Shown: in pieces, positions 12,101 through 22,368 of the stretch
Layout of the letters: each line of letters starts with the position of its first letter
How positions within the stretch are numbered: the first letter of the stretch is position 1
Assembly (NCBI GenBank): GCA_037783545.1
Contig: JBBELK010000068.1
Location: forward strand, 1,116,001 to 1,180,000
Source: Henricia sp. BOLD:AAB3569
Lineage: Eukaryota; Echinodermata; Asteroidea; Spinulosida; Echinasteridae
Direction of reading: 5' to 3'
DNA length: 64,000 nt
Position numbers and translations under genes: made by a program
Notes under the pieces: model-generated
Databases searched by the model: none
What the model was told of the DNA's origin: nothing
Seen by the model: the letters and a program-made list of their open reading frames with translations, nothing else

Positions 12101-15100
12101 CCGAGGCCGCAGGCCGAGGGAAAATAGCAGGACTGCCGTTTCAAGATCACCCTCATGAGCAGTCAATATTTGTATATTATCTTCCTTTGTTTTGAGAGAA
12201 TCACTGTACGCGCTGCGCATTTTCTTGATTGCTCTATGCGTATGCCATTGTGATGCACACATTAAACAATTTCACCACGGGGTCAGACAATTTTCCCTGC
12301 AAGCTTCGCAGGCTAAGTCGAGTTTTCGCGACCATCAGACGAAATCTGCAGCATATCCATGCTCATTAAAATACAAAATACCGCCTGGAATGTCCGTGTT
12401 CCGCCTGGAATTTCCATTGTGTTTTTGTATTTTAATGAGCATGGAACAGCCACAGATTTCGTCTTATTGTCACGAAAACTCGACCTAACCTGCGCGACTT
12501 ATTGTACTTTTTTCCCAGAGCGGGTCACATATGGGTCTTTCTATAAATTAGGGGTCCAAAAGTGTGACATTTAGTGTCCCCCGTTACACCTGATATGTGT
12601 TATTTTTCGTACACAAATCATTAAAATGGCTTTTAAACCATTTTGTATGAATTGTACTTTATGTACTCACTCTTTGAGATGGAAAGTATTTAAAGAATGT
12701 GTCCTGGATTTACAAAAACAAGATGTAAAATGTAACGGGGGACACCAACATTGGACCCCTAATTTATAGAAAGACCCATATGAGAAATTTTATGATGCAC
12801 ATTATGTAAAGGATTTATTTTGGCCAGACATTGAATTAAAATGTTTTCTTAAAAATTTGCGAACTGAACAAGACTTAGCAGAATTTACTTGCAGACAGCT
12901 ATGCCAACTTCAATTAGTCTTTTCTGTACTTGACACCTGCTGCATGCAACACATAGCAACAAAAATTTAGTCTGGTCAAGTGGATACAACGTGTGCCTGT
13001 AAAAGGAAGTACATCAAAAGACTAAATGCAGTAGCTTGTTAACTGAATGGAAATGAGGAGTACATGTAATAAAACATCAATCCTAAAAAAGAAATGGATG
13101 TTTCTTTTACCTTTTCAAAAGTGGATCTGTAATGGTATACAGAAACTGCAGGGATTTCTTCTGAACATCAAAGTTAAAGACCTCGATTGTATCATACCGC
13201 CGCTTGTGGTTCACAATAAAGACACTGGCTGACATGTAAACAAAAGTTAAAATGTGTTACATTAAGGCAGAACACATGATTGGTAAACCGTTGCAAATGG
13301 TTTTTATCTCCCTTTGTGATTGAAGATGAGCAAAAAACAGCTCCGTACTTCATCTAACTTTTGAGAAAACAGTACAAAAAAAAAGGCTTTACAGTCACTT
13401 CGCCCCAAAACCATTTTGCCCCGAACCACTTCGCCCTGAACCACGGCCTGCGCCCTTAGTAAAATAGTTAGTGTAATCACTGCACTACTTTATCAGTCAA
13501 TTGTTTTCTAAACTTTGGTGGATTTTTGACGATATCGCTGGAAATATACAGAATGAGAGTGCGAAATTTCAGAATGGTAATGAGAAAAATATGACAAATG
13601 ATATGGAATCAAAATCACAAAACCCGTGGGGGAAAAATGTGATTTGGACATGGTCCTTTAAGATGAAACTTCTTTGATACCAGGGGATTTCACATCTTTT
13701 GAAATTGACTGGTGCATTTTAAAGGCAGAACACATGATTGGTAAACCTTTACAAATGGTTTTATCTCCCTGTGTGATTGAAGATATGAATGATTAAAACC
13801 AACTTGAGCAAAAACCAGCTCTGTACTTTGTCTAACTTTTAAGAAAACAGTCAAAAAAGGCTTTACGATCACTTTGCCCCAAAACCATTTCGCCCCGAAC
13901 CACGGCCTGTGCACGAAGTGCTTTTGAAGCGAAGTGGTTTTCGGACGAAGTGGTGTAAGGGCAAAGTGGTTTTGAGGCAAGGTGGCTTTTGAAGCGAAGT
14001 GCATGGTTCACAGCGAAGTGGCGCAGGGCGAAATGGTTTTGGGGCAAAGTGAATTTGCATCTCATGAGCCGACGAAAAATAATTGTTTTGCTCATTTCTC
14101 AAAGACTATAGCACTTCAGACAAAACCATTTCAGGGGAAGTTTACTACCGTCATCATGTTTATATTGTGTAAGTTATGTGTAAATCCGTGAACATTTCGG
14201 ATTTTCGAGATTACCAATGATGTGTTCTTACTTTAAATATTACTTACTTTTTTCAGGTTTCTCCCAGATGCTCATGCCGTGTGGTCTGAAATCTGAGTGA
14301 TCGAAGTCGCCCACTATTGGCACTTCGGTCACATTACCATCAGGGTTTTCAAAATCGAACAGGTAGATGTGACCTGTCCAAGATGCGGCTGAAGGGTCTA
14401 TCTGATGGCCGAGGTGGTCCATTCTTATTCCCTGTAAAATTGAAATACACACATTGTGTACATTGCAGCTAATTACACAAAGCCAAAAAAAACACTTCTT
14501 TTGTAATTAAGGTGATCAAAATATTCACATAACAGCTTCATTATAAATGCATTACTGGAAAATAGAATTAAGTAATGACAAAGACATGCTAAAGCTTTTC
14601 GACTTGCACTCATCAGAGCAAAACGCAAGAAATTACGTGGGTACGCTATCGGTGCAAATATAAGGCTGAAGAACGGTGATGATGTGATCAGAATGCTGCA
14701 CGCTGATTGGTCAGCTGGCAACGGCAGGGAGTACACTACTGCGCATGCACCGTTAGACTACGTGTAGCGTGTGAACAAATTCTTTCTGGCGATATAACAC
14801 AGGTTTAGTGAAGTGGATATACGTAGCTTCGAGCTTGTGAAGATGCATGATACTGCGTGCTCTGGCCAGTACAGCGAACTGCTGTTCGCTGTATTGTTCC
14901 GAGCACTAATGGGTGATCAAGCAAGTGTTGTCCTATAGCAGATGTGCATTCGGGCTGTGTTGCAGCTTTGCGAGCGTTCTTGCAGACATGCGACGGCCGT
15001 TTGCGGGAAGCAGGCACGTTGCTGCGGATGCAGGATGGGACATGCTGTTTAATGCGATCCGCCAGTCTTTGAGACGTACGTCCTACGTACTGAGCTTCAC

Positions 15101-17309
15101 CGAAACTCATAAATAACATTGTTAAGTTGTCAGACAAAACCATTTCAGGTGAAGTTTTCTACTGTCATCATGTTTATATTGTGTAAGTTAGGCGTAAATC
15201 TGTGAACATTTCTGATTTTCGAGATTACCAATGATGTATACTGCCTTTAACCATTTAAGATGAATTTTTTTTTTTTTCAAAGGAGTTTACTCACAGAGGT
15301 TATCAACGCAATGCCATTTTTTAACAGCACTATCTTTTCAGATCCCGTATCTGTAACAGAAAGATGTTACACAAAATTGACATTTGGGTACAGTGCCTAA
15401 AACAAGTAACCACAGAGAACATACCGTACTTAACAACAACGAAAACAAACACACAGCCTGTTGTACTGCATATAGAGTACATGTACATGTTAAAAACAGC
15501 GTTATTTCCAGTATGTATATTAAAAGGCTGTCGAAAAAACTGCCGTGTTGAAATTTCAGCCACGCAGTAAGAAAACCTGAAAAATCCATGTATTTTTTGT
15601 GTGTGTGAATGAATTGTAAAAAGTTGTCTGCAGACGTTTTTTTTTAAAAACCACCTTCACTTGGCAATTCAAAGGTACCATTTTACACGGGAAAAAAATC
15701 ATGTGGTGTTTGTTACAATTACAATGAAAACTTTTAGTTGTTTTTTCAACTCGTTAAAGGCACAGGCTCATCAGCAATGCGCGCGCGCCTAATTCGTACC
15801 ACGAAATACTTAGCTCCATTCTTTTGCTATGGAGCTGCGTATTTCGTGGCACAAATTTGGCGCATGCGCATTGCTGACGAGCCTGTGCCTTTAAGTAAAA
15901 TTTTCGGTAACTGCAAATGATGTATTGGGGCTTTAACAAGATATAGAACCGAGTTCTTTTAAAATCATGCTGGATTTCTTTGTGTATTATTCAGCACTTC
16001 TGTATTCATCCTTTAATAAATTATTTAATAAATTAATAAATAAATTATCTCATTTCCCACCACCTGGTTACACCAATTAACATATTTCCCGCCTAATGGC
16101 ATCCAACCTTTAAAAAATGTTGATATGTAAAATACCTTTTTCTTGGCCTTAGAACTTACTTATTCCTGGGACAACTCGACATTTCCCTGGACGGTGGTTA
16201 TATACTTGCTTGTGAAATCCCAGTGAATAACTAAATCAAAACAAACCAAACAACTCAAATTTAAAACAATTTACACAAACCAGCATAACAATTCATTGCT
16301 TGCTAGTTGGTGCAACAACATTCAAGAAGCTTTCAGGAAATATTGTGAATGATACAGATGGCTCTATAAATGCAGAAAAAACATACCAGGGAGACTCCAT
16401 GCAAGCCTAGCCTAGAAGGCAAAACATAACAGTCCTAAACGTTTTTAAAGAAAAACATTAACTTTTCTCACTGCTCAAATAATTTTTCCTCACTAAATTT
16501 ACACTTTCTGGGGCATTAATTTATCATGTCATATGAGGAAGAATTAGTGGGGAACGTGTACATGGTATTTATACCATAAATTCTTGCCTTGGCTGTCCAA
16601 AAACAGTCTGCACGTGAACGGGTATTAAGCTGTCAAGTACCTACTGTAGTTCAGTCCAGTAGTAAGTATAGTGGCCACACTTGGGATCGTAAAAACACAA
16701 AAAAATTTGCCACTGTAAACAGGTAGCCTTTTTATAGAAGTTGCTTTAAGCCTAGCGTACATCGACATTGGAACTGGAAGCAACTAGTGGCAACTGGTGT
16801 TTCCAGTTGATGTACGCGCACTTGCAACTACTGGCAACTACTGGCAACTGGAAAAATCCCAGTTGCCGCGAGATGCTCATGTTCTATATTCTGGCAACTA
16901 GTTGCACCCAGTTGCGGTCAGTTGCGTCGATGTACGCGTAGTTGCAACTAGTTGCTGTCAGTTGCACGTGTGTGTCTGATCAAGTGCGTGCACATCGACA
17001 GCAACTGCAAGCAACAGTTGCTTCAAGTTGCAAGGTCAATGTACTCTAGGCTTTACCGAGTTACTGTGTCGATGTGCTCGTTCTGAAAACTGGATGTTCT
17101 CAGTTGCCGCTGGTCCTGCAACTGATCAGTTGCTGTTGATGAGCGCGCTACGCACAACATTGACAACAACTGATCAATTGAGTTGCTTCCAGTTGCAACG
17201 TCGATGTATGCTAAGCATTAATGATTACATGTACAAATACTTACATAATGGACAACACATGCTGCAGGATAAGCACAGTTGAGATAACAATGATGACCGT
17301 TTTAATCAT
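6140..17309 (-). CDS. PON: Paraoxonase/arylesterase (nine exons, complete)
   Basis: Calcium-dependent lactonase/esterase of the serum paraoxonase family. Coding exons in transcript order are 17309-17245, 16230-16160, 15350-15295, 14431-14248, 13228-13111, 9947-9741, 8814-8733, 7628-7494 and 6316-6140. All have GT–AG borders and consistent phases. The product is 364 aa; human PON1 is 355 aa. The N-terminus MIKTVIIVISTVLILQHVLS is a hydrophobic signal-anchor like the retained leader of PONs, so a secreted or membrane-bound site is likely. Visible family landmarks are Cys39 and Cys359 (the PON1 disulfide pair), Glu50, His115 in RPHGMS, His133 in VNH, Asn167-Asp168 in VND, Asn225 in NGI, Asp270-Asn271 in PDNI and Cys285 in WIGCHP. 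The position equal to PON1 Asp54, a structural-calcium ligand, is Lys51. An AATAAA directly follows the stop codon. The introns are full of transposons. Identification is confident; substrate and paralogue type are not assigned. Confidence 0.93.
6382..6774. mobile_element. R6 MITE in PON intron 8
   Basis: The TIRs are AGTCTTTCCACGGTAAAGGG and CCCTTTACCGTGGAAAGACT. The interior is almost fully self-complementary, including ACAAATTTCCAATCTACACT against the matching right arm. A second full copy is at 47278-47672 in DBF4 intron 3 and a terminus is at 28975-29007. Confidence 0.65.
6951..7096. mobile_element. Short TIR element in PON intron 8
   Basis: AGCAGCCGATTTCACAAAAC at the left pairs with TTTCGTGAAATCGACTGCTG at the right. 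The interior has GCGTAAGC/TTACGC inverted words. Immediately after it, 7098-7250 is a repetitive stretch of GGTATTCAATTCAATACTTA-type sequence. Confidence 0.5.
7847..8518. mobile_element. TIR element carrying a nested MITE (PON intron 7)
   Basis: This is the second copy of the AATGCATAGTTCCGA...TCGGAACTATGCATT element at 3588-4031. It is interrupted after TTCGCTGTT by the 245-bp MITE at 8031-8275. Outside that insertion the two copies align along their length. The following 8519-8690 stretch (TTGATCTTGCGATCGATCTT, CATACCACCAATCGTAGTAT) recurs at 30735-30810. Confidence 0.65.
8031..8275. mobile_element. 245-bp GGGT-family MITE, TSD TGTT
   Basis: Perfect 25-bp TIRs begin GGGTCTTTCTATAAATTAGG. 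TGTT is duplicated at 8027-8030 and 8276-8279. The host element's other copy at 3588-4031 has a single TGTT. An equally long copy in the opposite orientation lies at 12533-12777. Confidence 0.75.
8858..9735. repeat. R4 copy filling PON intron 6
   Basis: It starts ATGATTGGTAAACTGTTAAA and ends GATGTATTGGGGCTCTTA, five or six bases from the donor of PON exon 6. It is split by the TIR element at 8902-9491. R4 plus its insertion accounts for nearly all of the 926-bp intron. Confidence 0.6.
8902..9491. mobile_element. 590-bp TIR element nested in R4
   Basis: TAATAGACCGATCCAGTAAG at the left is matched in inversion by CTTACTGGATCGGTCTATTA at the right, and pairing extends through GCTCCGCCCATTT. 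The interior contains GT/CA-biased sequence (9280-9360) and no recognisable transposase. Confidence 0.65.
10131..11660. repeat. 382-bp tandem array, four copies (PON intron 5)
   Basis: Units start at 10131, 10513, 10895 and 11317 with GCGTTGTTGCGATACGTATA or a one-base variant. The first two spacings are exactly 382. The third unit is 40 bp longer because GTCTGCGCGAGCATGCTATT plus the next 20 bases is duplicated at 11211-11250 and 11251-11290. Copies are nearly identical. Each contains a short hairpin (GAAAGACAGTTATCTTTC) and keeps a 69-codon minus-strand frame that looks incidental. A broken fifth unit resumes at about 12176. Confidence 0.85.
11661..12175. mobile_element. Palindrome-rich insertion in the fifth 382-bp unit
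   Basis: The unit sequence GTATGCATTATCTTCC is split here: the left side ends GCATTAT and the right side resumes ATTATCTTCC, so ATTAT appears on both sides. Inside are an inverted pair (ATACCTCATACATTGATT near 11665 against AATCAATGTATGAGGTATA near 11997) and a near-perfect hairpin at 12067-12154 with arms of about 36 bases. Confidence 0.5.
12312..12490. repeat. Inverted repeat with about 65-base arms
   Basis: CTAAGTCGAGTTTTCGCGAC...CCATGCTCATTAAAATACAA is mirrored by TTGTATTTTAATGAGCATGG...CGAAAACTCGACCTAA. A duplicated TTCCGCCTGGAAT-type spacer lies between the arms. Confidence 0.55.
12533..12777. mobile_element. 245-bp GGGT-family MITE, TSD ATAT
   Basis: Same length and TIRs as the copy at 8031, in reverse orientation. 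ATAT flanks both sides (12529-12532 and 12778-12781). It lies 300 bases from PON exon 5. Confidence 0.75.
13258..13680 (+). repeat. R2 and R3 fragments in PON intron 4
   Basis: 13258-13450 is the left half of R2 (TTAAGGCAGAACACATGATT, ending CTGAACCACGGCCTGCGCC). From 13460 it switches to the right part of R3 (GTGTAATCACTGCACTACTT, GGTGGATTTTTGACGATATC). This is a chimaeric junction of two repeats. Confidence 0.55.
13719..14236 (+). mobile_element. R2 element, full length (PON intron 4)
   Basis: The termini are TTTTAAAGGCAGAACACATG and GATGTGTTCTTACTTTAA. The interior holds the CGAAGTGG-type array (13885-14055), where words such as GGCGAAATGG, GGCAAAGTGG and AGCGAAGTGG alternate. The right end sits about 12 bases from the donor of PON exon 4. 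Confidence 0.7.
14480..15125 (-). pseudogene. Penelope-like element fragment (GIY-YIG domain)
   Basis: The minus-strand frame 15143-14805 has the GIY-YIG endonuclease core typical of Penelope-like retroelements. It reads YVGRTSQRLADRIKQHVPS, holding the YIG-type motif and the Arg/His region, then SAIGQHLLDHP about 50 residues on. The downstream segment translates around ALMSASRKALACLCHY, which resembles the sequence that follows the endonuclease in such elements. The reverse transcriptase part is absent and the upstream side runs into an R2 fragment at 15128. It is a dead fragment in PON intron 3. Confidence 0.7.
14585..14626 (-). ncRNA. Degenerate hammerhead-like ribozyme core
   Basis: On the minus strand, downstream of the Penelope-like endonuclease, the order is UGCU, CUGAUGA, GUGCAAGUC, GAAA, AGCUUU, AGCA. 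CUGAUGA and GAAA are the hammerhead core strings. UGCU/AGCA can form stem I, and AAGCUU is self-complementary, as expected for minimal stem III in Penelope-type dimeric hammerheads. Stem II is poor, so this is either a decayed copy or coincidence. Confidence 0.3.
15128..15250 (+). repeat. R2 right-end fragment
   Basis: CAGACAAAACCATTTCAGGT to CGAGATTACCAATGATGTAT followed by ACTGCCTTTAA matches the right end of R2. It ends 45 bases from the donor of PON exon 3. Confidence 0.6.
15480..15940 (+). repeat. R4 copy split by an R1 MITE (PON intron 2)
   Basis: The R4 order is AAAATTTCAGCCACGCAGTA-like start, TTTTTAAAAACCACCTTCAC, CATTTTACACGGGAAAAAAA, TTTCAACTCG, then after the MITE GTAAAATTTTCGG and GATGTATTGGGGCTTTAA. 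The split is at 15754-15894. Confidence 0.6.
15754..15894. mobile_element. R1 MITE, full length, TTAA-flanked
   Basis: TTAAAGGCACAGGCTCATCA at the left mirrors TGACGAGCCTGTGCCTTTAA at the right. The whole 141 bp folds on itself around TGCTATGGAGC. Uninterrupted R4 copies have a single four-base site (TGAA) where this element has TTAA on each side, which supports TTAA as the duplicated target. Confidence 0.75.
16745..17221. mobile_element. R5 element (PON intron 1), rich in GCAACT/AGTTGC
   Basis: The ends TTAAGCCTAGCGTACATCGA and TCGATGTATGCTAAGCATTAA are inverted repeats. The interior is made largely of short words CAACTAGTTGC, GGCAACTGG and CAGTTGC with internal AGTCTAGGCTTTA-type end copies near 17035. 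A second copy is at 50438-50945. It ends 24 bases from PON exon 1. Confidence 0.65.
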
Positions 17310-17635
17310 CTTTGAGGAGATGCTTGATTCTTGACAGTAAAAGCTGTAAAAAAAAAAAAAAAAAATAGACCAATGACAATTGTTTTTATTTATACAAGCG
17401 CTAGTCAGTCAGCTTTCCTTTCATACAGTGGATTGTTGTCATTTTGCCTCCAAATTAGAATCACACCCACAAATTTCAAGCTGGTTGTGTCCTGTAGTGG
17501 TTTTAGATATTCTCGATTAGAAAACAAATAAAAAGCACAACTTACATTGCCGTTTTTCAATCAAAAACGTATATTTCCGACACTCTTTCACGAATAAATA
17601 TCTCCTTACGATGTTGCCATGCTGCTATGAGGTTG

Positions 17636-17815
17636 GCTTGGGCGCGCTCCAGCATTTTCGGAGTCGACTCCGCGTATCCGATTCCAAAAAAGAATCCCAA
17701 TTCCATTCGAAATCGATTCCATTTTTCGTATGAAAACATACGTGTACATTGCGATTTCTTATTGTGTCAAGGACAACCCATTCTAATCGATTCCAGTGTG
17801 GAGTCGCCCAAGCTA
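17636..17815. mobile_element. GCTTGGGC-ended TIR element
   Basis: GGCTTGGGCGCGCTCCAGCA and GTGGAGTCGCCCAAGC are inverted ends around ATTCCAAAAAAGAATCC-type sequence. It is related to the 460-bp element at 49590-50050 and to the fragment at 41150-41241. The adjoining 17820-18390 stretch holds an inverted copy of the 17440-17580 sequence (ATTTTGCCTCCAAATTAGAA against TTTCGAGGCAAAATG) and no gene. Confidence 0.5.
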
Positions 17816-18397
17816 GCGTAGAATGGAGCCCAAAGCTCAACGTGGTTTTTCTTTTGAACGTACAGTTGGTGTGACTCTACGGAGGCCCAAGGAGAACGTC
17901 CGGGAGGCCCATGGTGGCGCTCTCATGTCACGCGCATTTATACAGCGCGGCACGTAACCGTTTAGTTTCGTTAGACGTTCTCTTTGGGCGTCCGTCAATG
18001 CACAACTACACGTTAGTAAAAATGATATCTTGATAAGGAGTTGACAACAGATTTCTTCGTCGAAGATTGTCGGAAATAGACGTTTTTGATTCAATAACGG
18101 CAATGTAAGTAGTGCTTTTTATTTGTCTTCTAATCAAGAATATATAAAACCACTACAGGAAACAACTAGCTGGAAATAGTTGGGTGTGATTCTGATTTCG
18201 AGGCAAAATGACAACAATCCACTGTATGAAAGGGGTACCTTCTGTCCCTACGGGAACCCGTAGGGACAGAATCATTCTGTCTATACAAGCGCTAGCTAGG
18301 TAATCACCTTCGATGGCAAAATTACAGGAAATAGACCTATATGTCATAAATGTATAGAAAACCACATGATAAAGTTCCATGGTTTAAGAGCTGAGCT

Positions 18398-19031
18398 GAG
18401 GTAACCTTAGCCCCGCGAGCAGTGCTTCGGGAAAACCCTCAGCCCTGTCGTCTAATGTACTCCTAATCTGTGGCAAACTCACGCAAATGAAATTTGTCCC
18501 ATGGCTCTGATATTTGCTCAATAGGTGCACTCACCCCAGTATGCAAGTATTCCGAAGAGTACGCATCGATCTGATGTCTAGTTTTGGTGAAATCGTGGGG
18601 AAAGTTTGAGACCCTCCTTGCGATAAAATACCGACTTTCACCATGCGCGAGAGCGGAGAGGTCAACACAATCTAGACTGGTTCGCTGTCCTTATATTTAC
18701 TTCCCTTCATCTTACGACGAAGGCAAGTAAATTGAGGATGTGGAACCAGTCTAGTGTTGACCTCTCCGCTCTCGCGCATTTTATTTTTGGTGAAAGTCGG
18801 TATTTCATCGCACGGGGTCTCAAACTTTCCCCACGATTTCACCGAAACTAGACATCGGATCGATGCGTACTCTTCGGAATATTTGCAAACTGGGGTGAGT
18901 GCACCTATTGAGCAAATATCAGAGCCATGGGACAAATTTCATTTGCGTGAGTTTGCCACAGATTTGGAGTACATTAGACGACAGGGCTGAGGGTTTTCCC
19001 GAAGCACTGCTCGCGGGGCTAAGGTAACCTC
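18398..19031. repeat. 634-bp foldback with about 310-base arms
   Basis: GAGGTAACCTTAGCCCCGCG at the left is mirrored by CGCGGGGCTAAGGTAACCTC at the right. Pairing continues through GGCAAACTCACGCAAATGAA and GTCAACACAATCTAGACTGG. The loop lies near 18712-18722. No transposase or RNA gene is recognised. A related short piece is at 30983-31066. Confidence 0.7.
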
Positions 19032-19107
19032 ATCCGTCGGCATACTGAGTCGCCTGATGATAGGGTCGCGATCGTCGCGGACCTGGCGACGGCAGTCTGC
19101 GAAAGTC

Positions 19108-19470
19108 GGACCCTCCGGATCTTCCGGATCTTTGTTAAAAAATGATATTTAACGAACAGAAAGTACCTAGTTTGACTTCTAAATACGCTTACATACCTTA
19201 CCACCATGTATTGCACCAATTTGTAATCATACACCACATCGACTATCCACAAAGTGAAATTTTAAAAATAGGCGTAGGAAGTGCAGGACACTAAGAAAAA
19301 AAAAATTGTTTTTTTTTCACGCCGGATCTTTAAAAATAAGGCCTGTACATGGCGGTAAAAGGTATGGAAGCGTATTAAGAAGACAAACTAGGCACTTTCT
19401 GTTCATTAAATAGCCATTTTTGAAAAAGATCCGGAAGATCCGGAAGATCTGGAAGGATCCGGAGGGTCCG
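19108..19470. repeat. Second inverted repeat, CCGGATC ends
   Basis: GGACCCTCCGGATCTTCCGG opposes GGATCCGGAGGGTCC. The arms also pair through AACAGAAAGTACCTAGTTTG and CAAACTAGGCACTTTCTGTT. Confidence 0.6.
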
Positions 19471-19557
19471 TTTTTCACCCACACCCGTAGGCCGTACCCC
19501 CTGGCGACTAGACTATGAATATGCCAACATTTACGCTGGTTAGTGGTTTTCCTAAAT

Positions 19558-19985
19558 GCTCTGCATCTGCATCTGCATCTGTTGAGTACTGTGCAACCTC
19601 CCTCAAGGGATATCCCGCACAGGGTACAGACGTGGTGCTGGCAGCTTCTAGTCAAGGACCCCCCGCGTAATTTCAAGAAGATTAATTTTGTCAATTTGTG
19701 ATTTAAAGTCCTCCAGGCTCGGAGAGTCTTTAGCAGTTAGAGGCAGAGAGTTCCACTGAGCCACAGTTCTTGGTAGAAATGAGAATTTGTAGCAATCTTT
19801 GTTTGAAATGCTGAAATAAGTTAAAACGAAGCACTTACGTACAATACTGTTTAAACAAAGTTGCTCTGTAGTCCCATGCACGACGACCAAATGATTCGGG
19901 AAGATCGCATGTCCTAGATCCTCCCACTGTGCACTGTCCATATTATATGGACTCATGGGGTAGCTGTCCCACTGTTGCAACGTGA
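19558..19985 (-). pseudogene. CR1/L2-type reverse transcriptase 3' remnant
   Basis: The minus-strand frame 19980-19648 ends with FSFLPRTVAQWNSLPLTAKD then PSLEDFKSQI. That is the conserved region just after the reverse transcriptase domain in CR1/L2-like non-LTR retrotransposons. Downstream on the same strand is a GATGCAGATGCAGATGCAG tail at about 19583-19560, like the short 3' repeats of these elements. The 5' part is absent. Confidence 0.65.
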
Positions 19986-22368
19986 TATTAGGAATCCACC
20001 TAAATTATGAAATAACGCCCTCTATCACTCGATTCTTAATTCCGGTACCGAATTTATAAATGTCATTGACGCTTGCGTTCTGTCATTGGCTGTGTTGCAT
20101 GACCCTAGACTAGCTCGTCAGTATTTATTAAGAAATAAACAAAATATTGCATTAAAAATCCCTCTCCTTAAACCTTTAAAAAGCCCCTAAAGTGCCTTAG
20201 ATTGCAGGAAAAAGCACCTATAAATTTCAAAATTTCCTCCTCCCCTACCTATATTAAATATCAATATCGTACACAAATTGTGGTTTCAAGTTTATTTTTT
20301 AAAATAATTTTCCAGGTATTATGTACAATTTACCTGCATTTGTATATAGTACCACAAAGTTGAAAATGGCTACTATTGATAGCTTTCTCATGACGTCATG
20401 TCGTGTGTCAAACAACGCCGCGCCACTGCGGAATTGCGCGCGCGCGCCGCGTGTGTCCATAGCACGCGTATTACGCTCTGTACGAAGGCTCCCATTGGTG
20501 AACTAAACCGCGCTACGCCCACTAGAGACACACGCAACGCGCACGCACATCACTTCCACAATTATTTGACTTACAAAATGGCGTATTCGCACGTGTTCGA
20601 ATACTATATATAGCAATCAATAAATTACGTTAAGGGCACAGGCTCGTCAGCAATGCGTGCGCGCGCCAAATTCGTGCCACAAGATACGCAGCTCTATAGC
20701 AAAGGCATGGACACCACGGCCCCATGCAAGTTACATCTAAGGCTGCTTTCGAGCGCGGCACCAGGGATCCCTGGTGCTCCATGGTGCTCGCCGCCCGAAA
20801 GCGTGTTGGTGCACCAGATGGTGGCACCAACTGCTCCCGACCTCCGAGTCGTCGGGACAATGGGAGACATGCGCAGTTGCGCGTACTCATGCATGAATCG
20901 GCAAAAATGACTGGCGCGTCGTAGAATGATTCTGGAAATTTGGGTTGATATTTTGAATGTTCAAGCTTCCACATCGAATGCAAATGTTGTAAATATTTTC
21001 ATGATTTATTTTCATCAGATATCCTCGAACTACCATATTTCGCGCACATAAGCCTTGTCACTGTTTTGATCACAATCAAGCAACCAAATAGAACCCTTTG
21101 GCTCCTTTGTCAGATTCCTTGTCTAACCCTACCTGGAAGTGAAATTACAAGAAAGAGCCTAGCAACGTCGCCGTACGAAGCTAGCTTTGTTTTTGCAAAC
21201 ACATGCAAAAGTAGACTTGCCAAAGTTACGTGACGTTAATTCGCTCCCTAGTCACATGTCACACTACGGTGTCCCCGTTGTGCCCAGTATCTGAAAATTA
21301 TGCTTCTAGAAGAAGTGCGCTTTCTAATCACTATGATCCAGTACATTACTTAAGGACATAATTTAAAGATTATCTGAGTTTTGGAGATGATTAAGTCATA
21401 TAAACTGCACGCTTTTTCTGGGACATCTATTACCAAAACCAGCAGTGAAGTTGACTAATGGAGGGCGGTATGGGCTATATTGCCGTTGATTTCATTTTAA
21501 TGTGAAGCCTTCTGTTTTTTGTTTTTTTATCATGTTTTATTATTTTTATTCTCTCGGTATGTCTCCCTTGTGGAATGAGAAAAAAACACGAAATTGTAAA
21601 TTATAAGTAAATTATTATGATTGACTCAAATTTCTTAAGCAGTATAATTTCGAATTGAAAAGCTATAAGACACATGTCTTTCCTTAAGCCCCGTACCTTT
21701 CAAAGCGCCCTCTTTTGGAAAGTAAAACCTAATCAATATTGTTTTTTAGTGCCTGGAGACTGAGCAGACGATCGGTGGTAAAAGTTTTCGTGAATTTTAA
21801 AGATTTCTCAGAACCATTTTGATTGTAGTATTTTGTACCTAGTCTATAAGGTAGAATTTTGTACCCTGAATTAACAGTTATTCAATTACTTACTGAGAAA
21901 CCCTTAATTTTTCTCATTTGAATGCAAATTGAAAGATGATGTGTCAAACAACTTTAAAGAAAAATTTGACGTCAGTGCGTGATTTTGTTGAGAAGATACG
22001 CCGAGGAAAGCAGCAGCGCGCGAAATTACGTGCGCGCGAATTTAGGTGCTTGCAGGATACCTGTGATTAATTTTGTGGAAAACTAAGCTTTTATTAGCGG
22101 GGATGTAATTTTTAATGACCGTGGTGCACCAGGGAACCCGATAACGCTTTCGAGCGCGTGCGTGTGTACGCATGTGTGTGACGTAACGTTCCCAACGCCA
22201 AGGTGCACCAGGGACGAGCGCTCGAAAGCAGCCTAAATGTGCTACGCCAATACCAGTCAGGACAGAAGAACTGACCACGATTCCCACATAGGCGCCTTAC
22301 ATGTACATGTATGTAGGAACCGGGCCAACTCTCTGTAACCAAGCCTGCCAGCAAGTACACAATATAGT
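19986..22368. other. Intergenic; R1 fragment and repeats, no gene
   Basis: 20630-20710 is a left-end fragment of R1 (TTAAGGGCACAGGCTCGTCA). 20745-20920 and 22105-22240 share CACCAGGGA/TTTCGAGCGC words in inverted arrangement. I found no exon, tRNA or conserved frame in 21000-22100. Confidence 0.45.
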
